Shown one piece after another: positions 1 to 8,551 of a DNA stretch of 36,293 nt. The translations under genes were made by a program, and so were the position numbers. The DNA comes from Alloboseaceae bacterium BT-24-1 (GTDB lineage Bacteria > Pseudomonadota > Alphaproteobacteria > Rhizobiales > Beijerinckiaceae), in NCBI GenBank assembly GCA_025846845.1, contig JAOYTL010000004.1:1-36293 (forward strand). The letters run 5' to 3'. Numbering within the stretch: the first letter of the stretch is position 1; each line of letters begins with the position of its first letter. The notes below the pieces were generated by a model. It ran no database searches and had not been told where the DNA came from. It saw only the letters and a list, made by a program, of their open reading frames with translations.

Positions 1-135
1 GGAAACGGCAACAGCAATGCCGGCAGAAACGGCAACAGCAATGCCGGCGGGAATGGCAATGGTGGCTTGAATCTTGGCTTGAACCTAGGTGTCGTGAACG
101 TTGGGGTGACCTTAGGCGGCAATTCCGGACGCTGA
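1..135 (+). CDS. 3' end of a Gly/Asn-rich repeat protein (partial)
   Basis: Frame 1 is open from the window edge to a TGA at 133-135 and encodes 44 residues made almost only of Gly, Asn, Ser and Ala, followed by alternating Leu/Val/Gly/Asn. The first 48 bases are two near-identical 24-bp repeats, each coding an eight-residue unit rich in G, N and S. Such tails occur in secreted or surface repeat proteins, but the start and any signal peptide lie outside the window. It ends 80 bp before the c-di-GMP gene on the same strand. Function unknown; the reading frame is supported by the repeat keeping phase. Confidence 0.55.
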   Translation, partial: GNGNSNAGRNGNSNAGGNGNGGLNLGLNLGVVNVGVTLGGNSGR

Positions 136-215
136 TCCGATTGACGGAATGGTCAGGTTTTCGGCGCTAGAGTCGGGTTGAACAACCTTGAAGCCCGACA
201 GGGTGGCAGACGGAC

Positions 216-2927
216 GTGACGCTGTATCGGCCACACCTCGTTGCGTTCGGATTGCTTGCGTTGGCCTGGCTGGTTGGCCTCCCGACAGCTCTCGCGGATC
301 TCATCAGCGACAAGCGCTTTCTGTGGCCAAAGCGTCCGGCCAGCGAAAGCATCGCGCTGGTCGAGATCGATGCGCCTTCGTTGGCCCGGATCGGCGTCTG
401 GCCGTGGCCGCGCCAGCATCATGCCAGACTGATCGAGCAGCTCGAAGCGGCCGGCGCGACCGAGATCTTTTTCGACATCGACTTCAGCGCCCGCTCCAAC
501 CCGGCGGATGACGCGGCTTTTGCACAGGCGTTGGCGAAAGCGGGCGGCTCCGTCGTGCTGGCGACCTTTCGACAGCGAGCTGGCGACCTCAATCGCGGGG
601 TGACATTGCACGTGAACCGGCCCTTGCCGGAATTCGCCGCTCACAGCTGGCCGGCGGTGGTCAATGTCTTACCCGAGACTGACGGGCTGGTTCGTCGCTA
701 TGGCCTCGGCGCACGCATAGGCGGGGAGTTCCTGCCGTCGTTCGGCGCATTGCTGGTCGCTCGACATGACGAGCAGGGCCCATCGTTCCACATCGATTTC
801 AGTATCAGAACCGATACGGTTCCGACCGTATCTTACACCGCGGTGCTGGATGGCGAGCCACAGGCGCTGGCACGGCTCAAGGGACGCAAGGTTATCATCG
901 CTGGAACGGCCGTTGAGTTGGGCGATCGTTTCAATACACCCAACGGCCGCGTCATCCCGGGCTCCATGCTGCAATTGCTGGCCGCTGAGTCGCTGCTGCA
1001 GGGCCGCGACCTGCAACCCACCGGCCGGCCGCTTTCGGTTGTCGGCATTCTCGCCATTCTCGGGGGAATGGTTCTGCTGTGGCAGCGAACCAGCGCAAAA
1101 ACGCGCGTCGCGATCGCGCTATGGACCGCGGCCTCACTGGAGGTCGGCGCGCTCGTCATCCAGGCGCAGTGGCCGATCATCGTGGACACAAGCAGCTGGC
1201 ACCTCATGCTCGGCGCCTATCTGATCGCCATCGCGCTTCATGAAATCGATTTGCGTGGGCTGCTGCGCGGCATCGCCGAGCGGCGCTTCCAACGGATTGC
1301 GATGTCGCTCGGCGATGGGCTCGCTTGCCTTGATGATCAGGGGCGCATCGTCTTCTGGAATCCGGGCGCGGCCAGAATTTTCGGCTATTCGGAATCGGAT
1401 GCGCTTGGCAGGCCTTTCACCGCCTGCTTGGCCCACTCAGGCGATTTCGCTCAGTTCGCCCACCTGCGGGATGCGGCGGCGACGGAAGCTGCCGACGATC
1501 ACGTTCTGGACCTCGTTGGTCTCAGACGCAACGGCGAGCACTTCGCCTTGGAGGCTAGTGTCTCCAGCTGGCAAGGCACCGATGGGCTGCAATTCGGCAT
1601 CGTCCTACGCGACATCACCGTGAAGCAGCGCGAGCGCGAGCGGGTTCGATACCTGGCTGAGCACGACGACCTGACGGGGCTGCTCAATCGACATGCACTC
1701 GGTCAGCGCGTCGCGGCAGGGGTCGATCGTGGCGAGGCACCCGCATTGGCGGTACTCCTGATCGGGATCGACCGCTTTCACCATTACAGCGACATCCACG
1801 GCCGTGAGTTTGGCGATCAGGTCCTCGTCGCATTCACCGAGAGGCTGCGCGCGTTGGAGCTTCCAACGACCGAATTGGCACGCTTTGCCGATGACGAGTT
1901 TGCGCTGATCGTGCCGAAGGAATTCGCTGCGGCTGTGGCAGATGACGTCGCGCGTGATTTTGGATCCGCGGCGCTCGTCTTCGGCGAATGGCGCCAGCGT
2001 GTGGTGGTGCGCATCGGTTACGCCCTCGCCGAACGGGGCTGGAGCGCCGATCATTTGATTGGCAACGCCCATCTTGCGCTGGAAGCAGCAAAAGCAGCCC
2101 ACGACGAGGAGCCGGTCAGCTTCACGGGTTCCATGCGAGACAGGATCGCGGCGCGACTGGCACTCGAGGCCGAGCTTCGCGTCGCTTTCGAGAGAAGCGA
2201 GTTCGAGCTATTCTATCAGCCGCAATTGCGCTTGTCGGATCAGAGTGTCATCGGGGCTGAAGCCTTGATCCGGTGGCGCCATCCGGAGCGAGGTCTGATC
2301 CCACCGGGGCAGTTCATCCCGGTTCTCAACAATTCCCCCCTGTCAGATGCAGTCGCGAATTGGGTCTTGGCCACAGCCTGCCGACAGTCCCGGCAATGGC
2401 AGAAGGCGGGCACGCCCATCCGCGTCGGCGTGAACCTGTCGCCCTCGCAGCTGCAAGGCGCCGACTTGCAGGATACGGTCGCCGCGCTGCTCGAAGAAAC
2501 CGGGCTCGCCCCGGAATTGCTCGAACTGGAAGTCACCGAAGACATTCTGATCGAGGATGCCGAAAAGGCCCAGAGGACGTTCCGGGAGATCCGGGCGCGC
2601 GGCGTCAAGATCGCCTTCGACGATTTCGGAACGGGCTATGGCAGCCTGAGCTACCTCAAGACGTTCCCGCTCGACACGCTGAAGGTCGACCAAACATTCG
2701 TGCGCCACCTGCTGAATGACAGCGGCGATGCCGCCATCGTCCGCGCGACGATCGACCTCGGCCGTTCGCTCGGCTTGTCTATCATCGCCGAGGGTATCGA
2801 GAATATCGAAACCGCCAATTGCCTTAAGGGCATGGGATGCGACGAAGGGCAGGGCTACTATTTTGGTCGGCCTCTTCCTGCGGCTGACTTCGAGCAGCAG
2901 TTTCTGGCGCGCCGACACGTCGCTTAG
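216..2927 (+). CDS. CHASE2-PAS-GGDEF-EAL membrane c-di-GMP protein
   Basis: A 903-residue membrane signalling protein. An N-terminal hydrophobic helix (about residues 8-28) precedes a periplasmic CHASE2 sensor (about 30-270). Several transmembrane helices follow (about 272-345), then a PAS domain (about 355-470), a GGDEF domain (about 480-635) and an EAL domain (about 660-895). The GGDEF signature reads A558-D-D-E-F, so both glycines of the cyclase motif are changed and diguanylate cyclase activity is doubtful. The EAL part keeps EALIRW, NLSPSQL, the EVTED acid and DDFGTGYGSL, so c-di-GMP phosphodiesterase activity is likely. The start is GTG at 216. The degenerate GGDEF may act as a regulatory nucleotide-binding domain (inference). 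Confidence 0.9.
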   Translation: MTLYRPHLVAFGLLALAWLVGLPTALADLISDKRFLWPKRPASESIALVEIDAPSLARIGVWPWPRQHHARLIEQLEAAGATEIFFDIDFSARSNPADDAAFAQALAKAGGSVVLATFRQRAGDLNRGVTLHVNRPLPEFAAHSWPAVVNVLPETDGLVRRYGLGARIGGEFLPSFGALLVARHDEQGPSFHIDFSIRTDTVPTVSYTAVLDGEPQALARLKGRKVIIAGTAVELGDRFNTPNGRVIPGSMLQLLAAESLLQGRDLQPTGRPLSVVGILAILGGMVLLWQRTSAKTRVAIALWTAASLEVGALVIQAQWPIIVDTSSWHLMLGAYLIAIALHEIDLRGLLRGIAERRFQRIAMSLGDGLACLDDQGRIVFWNPGAARIFGYSESDALGRPFTACLAHSGDFAQFAHLRDAAATEAADDHVLDLVGLRRNGEHFALEASVSSWQGTDGLQFGIVLRDITVKQRERERVRYLAEHDDLTGLLNRHALGQRVAAGVDRGEAPALAVLLIGIDRFHHYSDIHGREFGDQVLVAFTERLRALELPTTELARFADDEFALIVPKEFAAAVADDVARDFGSAALVFGEWRQRVVVRIGYALAERGWSADHLIGNAHLALEAAKAAHDEEPVSFTGSMRDRIAARLALEAELRVAFERSEFELFYQPQLRLSDQSVIGAEALIRWRHPERGLIPPGQFIPVLNNSPLSDAVANWVLATACRQSRQWQKAGTPIRVGVNLSPSQLQGADLQDTVAALLEETGLAPELLELEVTEDILIEDAEKAQRTFREIRARGVKIAFDDFGTGYGSLSYLKTFPLDTLKVDQTFVRHLLNDSGDAAIVRATIDLGRSLGLSIIAEGIENIETANCLKGMGCDEGQGYYFGRPLPAADFEQQFLARRHVA

Positions 2928-3150
2928 CTCGGATCGGGCTTCTCGCGGAACAGACTTGTAGAAACGCCGCGGTGTAGCGCGCTGCGCTCAAGAACGCCTT
3001 CGAAGAGCCGAAGGCTGGTGCTCTTGGCATGTCGGCATTGAACGTCCAGTCTCGGGCAGTCGCCAACTTCCGATTATTGGCGCGAGGCTGCCTTGAGGCT
3101 CTCCGCCACGGAAAATGACGGGCCCATAATCTGTGCGTGACAGGCTGCTC

Positions 3151-3707
3151 CTAGTCAGCGTTCGGCCGGTAGTGCGTGGCGACCGCGCCATTGCGGAGCG
3201 GCATCGCCGAGACCGCTCGAGCCGTCGTGTATTGAGCAGCCCGCCCTGGTACAGCGTCGGGCCGTGGCCGGTGATCCTGGGATGGACGAGGAGCTTGTAC
3301 TCGCCGATCAGATCCAGCCGGCCCAGCTCGGTCGCAAGTTTGCCGCTACCGAGCAGCACGCCCGCCGGCGTCGCGTCCTTGAGCCTCTGCACGCCTGTTC
3401 GCAGGTCATCGGCGATATGATGGCTGTTGGTCCACGGGAAGTCCTTTCGCGTCGACGACACCACGTATTTCGGCTTGGCCTCCGCTTCACCGCCCATTCC
3501 CGTGTCGCCGGCGGCCCCCCACGTCGCCGCGAGCGACGGCCGGCCAGTAGCTCTCCATCATTTCGTAGGTGATGCGGCCCAGCAGCATTGCCCCGCCCTC
3601 GACCATAAGGCGGGTGAAGAACGCGCGCGTCTCGTCGTCGGCGTTCCCTCCCCATGGTCGACGCAGCCGTCCAGAGTAACGTTCATGCTGAAGGTCAGTA
3701 GTCCCAT
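3151..3707 (-). pseudogene. Broken RibD/DHFR-type dihydrofolate reductase family gene
   Basis: Reading leftward from an ATG at 3707, the product starts like a dihydrofolate-reductase (RibD C-terminal-like) protein (MGLLTFSMNVTLDG). The frame is then lost near 3640. Homologous-looking pieces continue in other frames: DDETRAFFTRLM and ITYEMMESYWPAVARGD, then PPATREWAVK, then EAKPKYVVSSTRKDFPW to TPAGVLLGSGKLATELGRLDL and HPRITGHGPTLYQ. A final piece (VSAMPLRNGAVATHYRPNAD) ends at the stop at 3151-3153. At least four frameshifts (near 3640, 3515, 3490 and 3195) are needed to restore one protein of about 185 residues, so the gene is dead or the sequence is locally poor. I infer the family from motif memory, not from a search. 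Confidence 0.75.
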
Positions 3708-4010
3708 GCGATGAGCCTAAGCCATCCGCTCGAAGAGACGTAGAGCTCTTGCTCGCGGGGATGTAACTTCCGGTATGGGCGCGATCCGGCCACCGAGATC
3801 GCGGCTTCGCGCACGAACTGGATCGCACCTTCCTCCACAACATCGCAGCGGGCGCAGAGGCTCGGCGGCAGAATCAGACAGGCGTCGCGGCCTTCAGTCC
3901 AGGTCGACCCAGGCTGGGCCTGGGTCGACCTGGTCTGGCCTTCCGAATTACCGGCAAAATGGCAGTCGATTAGACTATGGTGGCAACCTTCTTATGGCCT
4001 GGCCAGGCAG
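3708..4010. other. Intergenic stretch without a supported gene
   Basis: Lies between the broken reductase gene and the 3' end of the NmrA-like gene. Open frames here show no recognisable protein. The only clear structure is the long hairpin at 3899-3933, described separately. Confidence 0.5.
3899..3933. repeat. Perfect 16-bp inverted repeat (hairpin)
   Basis: Positions 3899-3914 are the exact reverse complement of 3918-3933, with a 3-base loop. The stem is GC-rich and contains GTCGAC in each arm. It lies about 80 bp beyond the 3' end of the NmrA-like gene on the minus strand, so it could stop or protect that transcript. No T-run follows on either strand, so a classical intrinsic terminator is not supported. 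Confidence 0.7.
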
Positions 4011-4892
4011 TCAGGCCGACTTCGCCTCGGCCGCTGCGATCTGTGTCGCGAAGTGGCGATACGTGTGCAGCGGGCGGCCCAGGATTCTGGTCAAACGCGC
4101 GATGTCGCCGACTTCCGGGATCGCGCCGTCGCTTACAAAGCGTTCGGCCATCAGGCGCATCTCATAGGCCATCCATCTCGGCATGATGTTGGCCAGGTTC
4201 TGCTCGAAGCCGGCGGGATCGTCGCCGCCATAGGCAACCGGGCGGCCCAGGAGGTCCGACCAGATCGCAGCCACATCCGGACCCGTCAGCGTATCGGGGC
4301 CGACCAGGTTGATGGTGTCGATCGGCAGCTTGCCCGGGGCCTGGTCTCGACGGACGAGTTCGATCGCCGCGACCTCGGCGATGTCGCGGGCGTCGACCAT
4401 GGCGATGCCTTTGCCGCCGATCGGCATCGGATAGAGGCCATGGTTGACGATGACGCCCTTGATCATGAGATCATTGTCGATGAAATAGGCTGGACGCAGG
4501 ATCGTGGCGCTGAAGCCCATTTGCTCGATCGTCCGCTCGGTGCCGAACTTCACCGCGAAGTGCGGCACGTTCATCAAGCGATCGGCGTGGAGCACCGACA
4601 GGTAGACGACCCGCTCGACGCCTGACTCGCGGGCGATGTTCAAGGCGATGAGCGCCTGGGTGAGCTCGTCTCCCGCCACCGCATTGAGCAGGAACAGCGT
4701 GTTCACGCCTTTGAACGCGGTGCGCAGCAAGTCGATATCGAGCAGGTCACCCTGCGCGACCTCCACGCTGGCCGGAAAGTTGGCTTTCGAGGGATCGCGG
4801 ACCAGGGCGCGCACGCCGACACCGCGCTCCACGAGTTGCTGGACGACATGGCGGCCGATGCGGCCGGTAGCGCCAGTGACGAGGATGGTCAT
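4011..4892 (-). CDS. NmrA/SDR-type NAD(P)-binding oxidoreductase
   Basis: A 293-residue atypical short-chain dehydrogenase of the NmrA/QOR2-like group. The nucleotide-binding motif TGATGRIGRHV is at the N terminus (about residues 6-16), and a Rossmann fold follows, with the acidic loop (AQGDLLD) and LNAVAGDEL region typical of NmrA-like proteins. Members bind NAD(P)H and act as quinone or other oxidoreductases or as redox sensors; the substrate cannot be told here. I choose the ATG at 4892 rather than 4922 because GGAG lies about 8 bases upstream and the longer start adds ten residues before the fold. It is divergent from a LysR regulator gene, the usual layout for a regulator and its target. 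Confidence 0.85.
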   Translation of the reverse strand: MTILVTGATGRIGRHVVQQLVERGVGVRALVRDPSKANFPASVEVAQGDLLDIDLLRTAFKGVNTLFLLNAVAGDELTQALIALNIARESGVERVVYLSVLHADRLMNVPHFAVKFGTERTIEQMGFSATILRPAYFIDNDLMIKGVIVNHGLYPMPIGGKGIAMVDARDIAEVAAIELVRRDQAPGKLPIDTINLVGPDTLTGPDVAAIWSDLLGRPVAYGGDDPAGFEQNLANIMPRWMAYEMRLMAERFVSDGAIPEVGDIARLTRILGRPLHTYRHFATQIAAAEAKSA

Positions 4893-4993
4893 GGGAAAAT
4901 CTCCGTGTGTTTGAGTGGACACCCGGAGATCTAGTGGCCCATATTCGGTCCAGAAGTTCTCATATCGAGACAGACCGTCTCATGGGTAGAACG
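4893..4993. promoter_or_regulatory. Divergent promoter region, NmrA-like/LysR
   Basis: About 100 bp separate the two divergent start codons and must hold both promoters. An inverted repeat GAGAC-N5-GTCTC spans 4967-4981, directly before the LysR start, and is a possible LysR contact site. The assignment rests on position and symmetry only. Confidence 0.4.
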
Positions 4994-5899
4994 ATGGATA
5001 TCCTATCCCTTGCCGATTTCAATCTGGTCGCGCGGCATGGCGGCTTCGGGCGCGCCGCCCGCGCCGCCGGCCGCCCCAAGGCGACCTTGTCCCGCCGGGT
5101 CGCGGAGCTGGAAGCCGCCCTCGACTTGCGTCTGTTCGAGCGCGGAGGGCGCACGCTGAAGCTGACCCAGGAAGGGCGGGCGCTCCACGAGCGGACAGCC
5201 GTGCTGCTCACGGAACTCGATGAAGCAGCAGCGGCGATTTCGTCCGGCGGGCACATGCCTCGCGGCCGCTTGCGGATCAGCGCACCCGTGCTGTTCTCGC
5301 AGATCGCGATGGGAAAGCTTGCGACCGAGTTCGCGGCGAAATTTCCGGAAGTCCGGCTCGAATTGACGACGGAGGACCGAGCGGTCGACATGATCGAGGA
5401 GGGCTACGACCTTGTGATCCGCGTCAATCCGGATCCGGACGAAACCCTCGTTGGGCGAGCCTTCCTGCGGGACCGTCTGGTGGTGGTGTCCAGCCCTGCT
5501 CTCGTCCGGCCGACTGACGGTTCGCCAATCCCCGCCGTAGTACGCGGAGGGGCCGGCCGTGCGGCGGTCTGGAAAATCGTGAGCTCGACCGAGCGTTCGA
5601 GCATTGCGATCGATCCGGTCCTGAGTCTGTCATCGCTGATGATGGTTCGCGATGCTGTTCGAGCGGGCATAGGCGCAGCGCGCCTTCCTGTATCGCTCGT
5701 CAGTCATGATCTGGCGACGGGGACGCTGGTGCGCTGGGGCGACGTCGACGCTCCGGAAATCGCCTTATGGACCCTCTATCCCTCACGCCGCTTGCTGAGC
5801 GCTCGCGTCTCGGCATTCCTCGACCACATCAAAGCTGCATTCCCGACGGGAGCGCCGCATGAGCTTGCGGCCTACATCAGCAGCTCCGAGATGGGCTGA
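4994..5899 (+). CDS. LysR-family transcriptional regulator
   Basis: A 301-residue LysR-type regulator. An N-terminal winged helix-turn-helix (about residues 5-63, with FGRAARAAGRPKATLSRRVA and LFERGGRTLKLTQEG) is followed by a periplasmic-binding-like effector domain. The frame is open further upstream to 4907, but family proteins begin close to MDILSLADFN, so the start is ATG 4994 or the in-frame ATG at 4982. It is divergent from the NmrA-like oxidoreductase gene, which it probably controls. The effector is unknown. Confidence 0.88.
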   Translation: MDILSLADFNLVARHGGFGRAARAAGRPKATLSRRVAELEAALDLRLFERGGRTLKLTQEGRALHERTAVLLTELDEAAAAISSGGHMPRGRLRISAPVLFSQIAMGKLATEFAAKFPEVRLELTTEDRAVDMIEEGYDLVIRVNPDPDETLVGRAFLRDRLVVVSSPALVRPTDGSPIPAVVRGGAGRAAVWKIVSSTERSSIAIDPVLSLSSLMMVRDAVRAGIGAARLPVSLVSHDLATGTLVRWGDVDAPEIALWTLYPSRRLLSARVSAFLDHIKAAFPTGAPHELAAYISSSEMG

Positions 5900-5918
5900 G
5901 AACCAGTCCATACGCCGG

Positions 5919-5970
5919 CCCGGAAATGTCTGCTTCGTGGTCGCGTGCCAACTTCCGGTTCTGGCGCAAC
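5919..5970 (+). repeat. Dispersed intergenic repeat remnant, copy B
   Basis: Shares CCCGGAAATGTC-GCTTC-TGG and CTGGCGCAAC with 29769-29820. It also shares the GCCAACTTCCG-TT-TGGCGC part with 3067-3091. The three intergenic copies point to a decayed dispersed element. Its identity is not recognised. Confidence 0.45.
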
Positions 5971-6068
5971 TCTGACGAATTGAGCTTCGTTCCACGCGCA
6001 TAGGGCGTCTGCCGAAACCTACAATGCAGCCTGGGAGCGAGCCATGTAGAATTGTCGGCGGTTTCAGG
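5971..6068. other. Intergenic stretch, no gene seen
   Basis: Runs from the dispersed repeat to the tRNA-fMet-like sequence. I see no coding signal or clear structure in it. Confidence 0.4.
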
Positions 6069-6168
6069 CCCCCGCAACCAAACCATCCTCAATTATCCAA
6101 AACCCCGTCTCCTTCCGAGGCGGGGTTTTTGCGTTCCCGGAACACAGCCCCAAAATCCGCGCCAGATC
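6069..6168 (+). repeat. tRNA-fMet 3' end plus downstream flank, truncated copy
   Basis: CCCCCGCAACCA at 6069-6080 equals the 3' acceptor end of initiator tRNA-fMet. The upstream bases (GGTTTCAGG) do not make a proper T-arm, so only a tail remains. A GC hairpin follows, then GCGTTCCCGGA and CCAAAATCCGCGCCAGATC. The same order of elements is on the minus strand at 36293-36204. The two copies therefore form an inverted pair about 30 kb apart, and similarity stops abruptly at 6168. Confidence 0.65.
6099..6129 (+). terminator. Intrinsic terminator of the tRNA-fMet-like flank
   Basis: AAAACCCCG at 6099-6107 pairs with CGGGGTTTT at 6121-6129, with further inner pairs including one G-U. A run of five T follows the stem on the plus strand. 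It occupies the same place relative to the tRNA tail as the stronger hairpin at 36244-36274. Confidence 0.7.
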
Positions 6169-6231
6169 TCTGGCCTGCTGCCGGTTTCGTGGACACCGAC
6201 ATTGGGTGTTTCGTGAAGCCGGAGGTGGCGT

Positions 6232-6609
6232 ATGCAGCGACGACGATCTGGGCGTGAGTCCAAGATCGAGGCGGTTCGCCTGATCAGGGAACGCGGGGTG
6301 AGCGTGGCGCAGGCGTCTCGGGATCTGGATGTCCACGAGAACATGCCGCGCAAATGGGTGAAGGAGTTTGCCGCCGATCCGGCGCAGGCCTTTCCCGGGC
6401 AGGGCCAGATGACAGGCGACGGCTCGGGCTGCCTGACCGTTGACCAAGCAATGCTTGAGACGGAGGAGCTGTTGAGAGGGGGAGCTGCTTCTAATGTAAT
6501 TTTAAACGAATATCGGACTTACCTTCAGAATCGAAGCGCACGCATAGCGGCGTTCCGGTCCCAATTGGATGCCCTTGCGGGTAAGCTTGAAGAAAAATTT
6601 GTGCTCTGA
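6232..6609 (+). pseudogene. Truncated IS3-type orfA fused to unrelated tail
   Basis: The first 60 or so residues are a classical IS3-family OrfA (HTH_Tnp_1) N terminus, with SKIEAVRLIRERGVSVAQAS, DLDVHENMPRKWVKEF and AFPGQGQM. The rest of OrfA, with its leucine zipper, is missing. The frame instead runs on through about 65 residues of unrelated sequence to a TGA at 6607-6609. The tail from about 6480 is visibly less GC-rich than its surroundings and looks like the end of some other coding sequence. No orfB follows, so the element cannot transpose itself. The IS left end probably lies near 6169, where similarity to the tRNA flank copy stops. Confidence 0.7.
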
Positions 6610-6929
6610 ACGCATCCAGTAAGTCTGCGTTCTCGGACGTGTTGCCCGGAACTACGGGTCCGCTCTCGGCCCCGACCCGGTCACTTCGTCCAGCTGCTTC
6701 GATCTACCTACAATCGGACGTTCTCAATGCCTGCTTGGGGCCAGCTTCGGTCTTGCTCATGCGGCGTTTTGAAGTTCGCATTCGGGTCGAGATCTGAGGT
6801 CGTGTCTGGCCCATTGCGGACGCTGCGAACGTCCGATTTGCGGCGGTAGGCTCGACGACTGGCGGAAGAGGCCCAAAGTGCCCGTTGCAAAGGTCCGCTG
6901 CCGTCAGATCATCCCCTCGGGCAGGCGTT
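6610..6929. other. Intergenic stretch, no gene seen
   Basis: About 320 bp between the transposase remnant and the end of the AtzE-like gene. I find no convincing coding sequence or RNA. It may be decayed mobile DNA. Confidence 0.4.
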
Positions 6930-8330
6930 TCAGTTATGGCCCAGCCGCGGAGGCTGGGCGGAAGCGACCTGGGCGTAGGCGACGGCATAGGCTGCGCGCA
7001 GGCAAAGATCCTCGCGCCAGGGGGCGGCGATGAGCTGAACGCCGATCGGCAACTCGTCTCCGAAGACGGGCACGGCCGCCACCGGCAGCCCGACGCAGGA
7101 GATGGGCTGCGTGAACAATCCGATATTGGGCCTGAGTGGCACCGTCTCGCCCTGCAGCACCATGGTCTTCTGGCCGAGTTCCGGCGCGGCGCAGGGGGTC
7201 GCCGGCGCGATGATCAGGTCGACGGTCTCGAACAGCCACATCATCTCGTCGTGGAACCAGCGCCGCGCCCGCTGCGCCTGGAGATACCAGGCCGTCGGCT
7301 GCATGGCGCCGGCGAGGAAGCGGTCGCGGGTCTCGGGGTCGAAATCATCGGCGCGCTGCCGTAGCCGCTGGAGATGGAAGGCCGAACTCTCGCCATTCGT
7401 GATCAGGAAAGCGGCCGCACGCGCGATGTCCGCTCCGGCGATGTCGATCACGCGCGTTGCGCCCAGCGTCCGGGCGACCGCGGTGACGGCGGCCTGCGCC
7501 TCCGGCATCGCATCCGTCGCGAAATGCCCTCCGGCGATCGCGATGCGCAAGCCGGAGACACCGTCCTTCAGCGTCGGCAGTGTTGGCTCGATGGCCCGGA
7601 CCGCACAGGCCGGATCATGTGCGTCGTGGCCTTGCATCAGGTCATAGGCCATCGCGAGGTCGGTCACGTCGCGGGCGAAGGGGCCGAGATGGTCGAGCGA
7701 GTCGCAGAATGGAAAGCTGCGCGTGCGCGGCAGCCGGCCATAGGTCGGCTTCAGTCCAAAGACCCCGCAGAACGAGCTCGGCACCCGGATCGAGCCATTG
7801 GTGTCGGAGCCGAGCGAGATGGGCGCCAACCCCGCGGCCGTCGCGGCACCAGAGCCTGATGAGGAGCCTCCGGCCATGCGGGCAAGGTCGTGAGGGTTGC
7901 GGCAGGGACCGTCATGGGTGTTCTCGCCGGTGAAATCATAGGCGTATTCGCCCATGTTGAGGCCGCCGAGCAGTACCGCGCCGGCGTGGGTCAGGCGCTC
8001 GATCAGCACAGCATCGCGATCGGACGGCAAGCGCGCGCGGTTGATCTTCGAGCCGGCGCGGGTCGGCAGGCCTGTGATGTCGAACAGGTTCTTGGCGGCG
8101 AAAGGCACGCCCGCGAGCGGCCCGAGTGTCGCGCCCGCAGCGCGGCGGGCGTCGATGGCCGAAGCCTGCGCGAGCGCGCGCTCGGCCGTGACGTCGGTGA
8201 AGGCGTTGATAGCCGGGTTGATCTCGTGGATGCGCCGCAGAAAGCCGCCGACGACCTCCTTCGCGCTGATTGCGCCATCTCGGATATCGGCAGCAATTTG
8301 GAGTGCCGGAGCGAAGGCGTCGAAACTCAC
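6930..8330 (-). CDS. atzE: AtzE-like amidase (1-carboxybiuret hydrolase catalytic subunit)
   Basis: A 466-residue amidase-signature enzyme with the full Ser-cisSer-Lys triad: K80 (AGVPFAAKN), S156 (GGSSSGS) and S180 (GSDTNGSIR). AtzE deaminates 1-carboxybiuret in the cyanurate pathway and needs the small partner AtzG. The close relative HpxY belongs to oxalurate catabolism. The GTG start at 8330 is chosen because it overlaps the atzG stop by four bases (GTGA) and places the fold at the usual distance. The frame is open upstream to 8573, but that stretch is the atzG gene in another frame. It is last in the operon biuH-permease-atzG-atzE. The family is sure; the exact substrate is not. Confidence 0.85.
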   Translation of the reverse strand: MSFDAFAPALQIAADIRDGAISAKEVVGGFLRRIHEINPAINAFTDVTAERALAQASAIDARRAAGATLGPLAGVPFAAKNLFDITGLPTRAGSKINRARLPSDRDAVLIERLTHAGAVLLGGLNMGEYAYDFTGENTHDGPCRNPHDLARMAGGSSSGSGAATAAGLAPISLGSDTNGSIRVPSSFCGVFGLKPTYGRLPRTRSFPFCDSLDHLGPFARDVTDLAMAYDLMQGHDAHDPACAVRAIEPTLPTLKDGVSGLRIAIAGGHFATDAMPEAQAAVTAVARTLGATRVIDIAGADIARAAAFLITNGESSAFHLQRLRQRADDFDPETRDRFLAGAMQPTAWYLQAQRARRWFHDEMMWLFETVDLIIAPATPCAAPELGQKTMVLQGETVPLRPNIGLFTQPISCVGLPVAAVPVFGDELPIGVQLIAAPWREDLCLRAAYAVAYAQVASAQPPRLGHN

Positions 8331-8551
8331 GCGTGTCCTCCGCCGCCGGAACTCCCGGCACGAAACACGCCGGCCGGTTCGAAGACCGCCTCGTCGAGCG
8401 GAGCGAGGAAGACGGTCGCGGCCATGGTCTCGGCGATCGCCAGGAATTGCAGCACCGCCGGGCGCTGATCCGCGGTGATCGTCAGGCCGAGCGTGGGCGC
8501 CATCGCATCGCAATGGCGCGCCGCATCGAAGGCGGACTTGGCGTCGCTCAT
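8327..8551 (-). CDS. atzG: AtzG-like small subunit (DUF4089)
   Basis: A 74-residue protein matching the AtzG/HpxX (DUF4089) pattern: acidic N-terminal helix, LGLTI, then LQFLAIAETMAATVFLAPLDEAVFEPAGVF. AtzG is related to GatC and wraps the AtzE amidase, which is unstable or inactive without it. The start at 8551 overlaps the permease stop (ATGA), and the stop overlaps the atzE start (GTGA), so the three genes are translationally coupled. The tail ends in a short Gly run. Size, position directly before an amidase and sequence pattern agree. Confidence 0.85.
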   Translation of the reverse strand: MSDAKSAFDAARHCDAMAPTLGLTITADQRPAVLQFLAIAETMAATVFLAPLDEAVFEPAGVFRAGSSGGGGHA

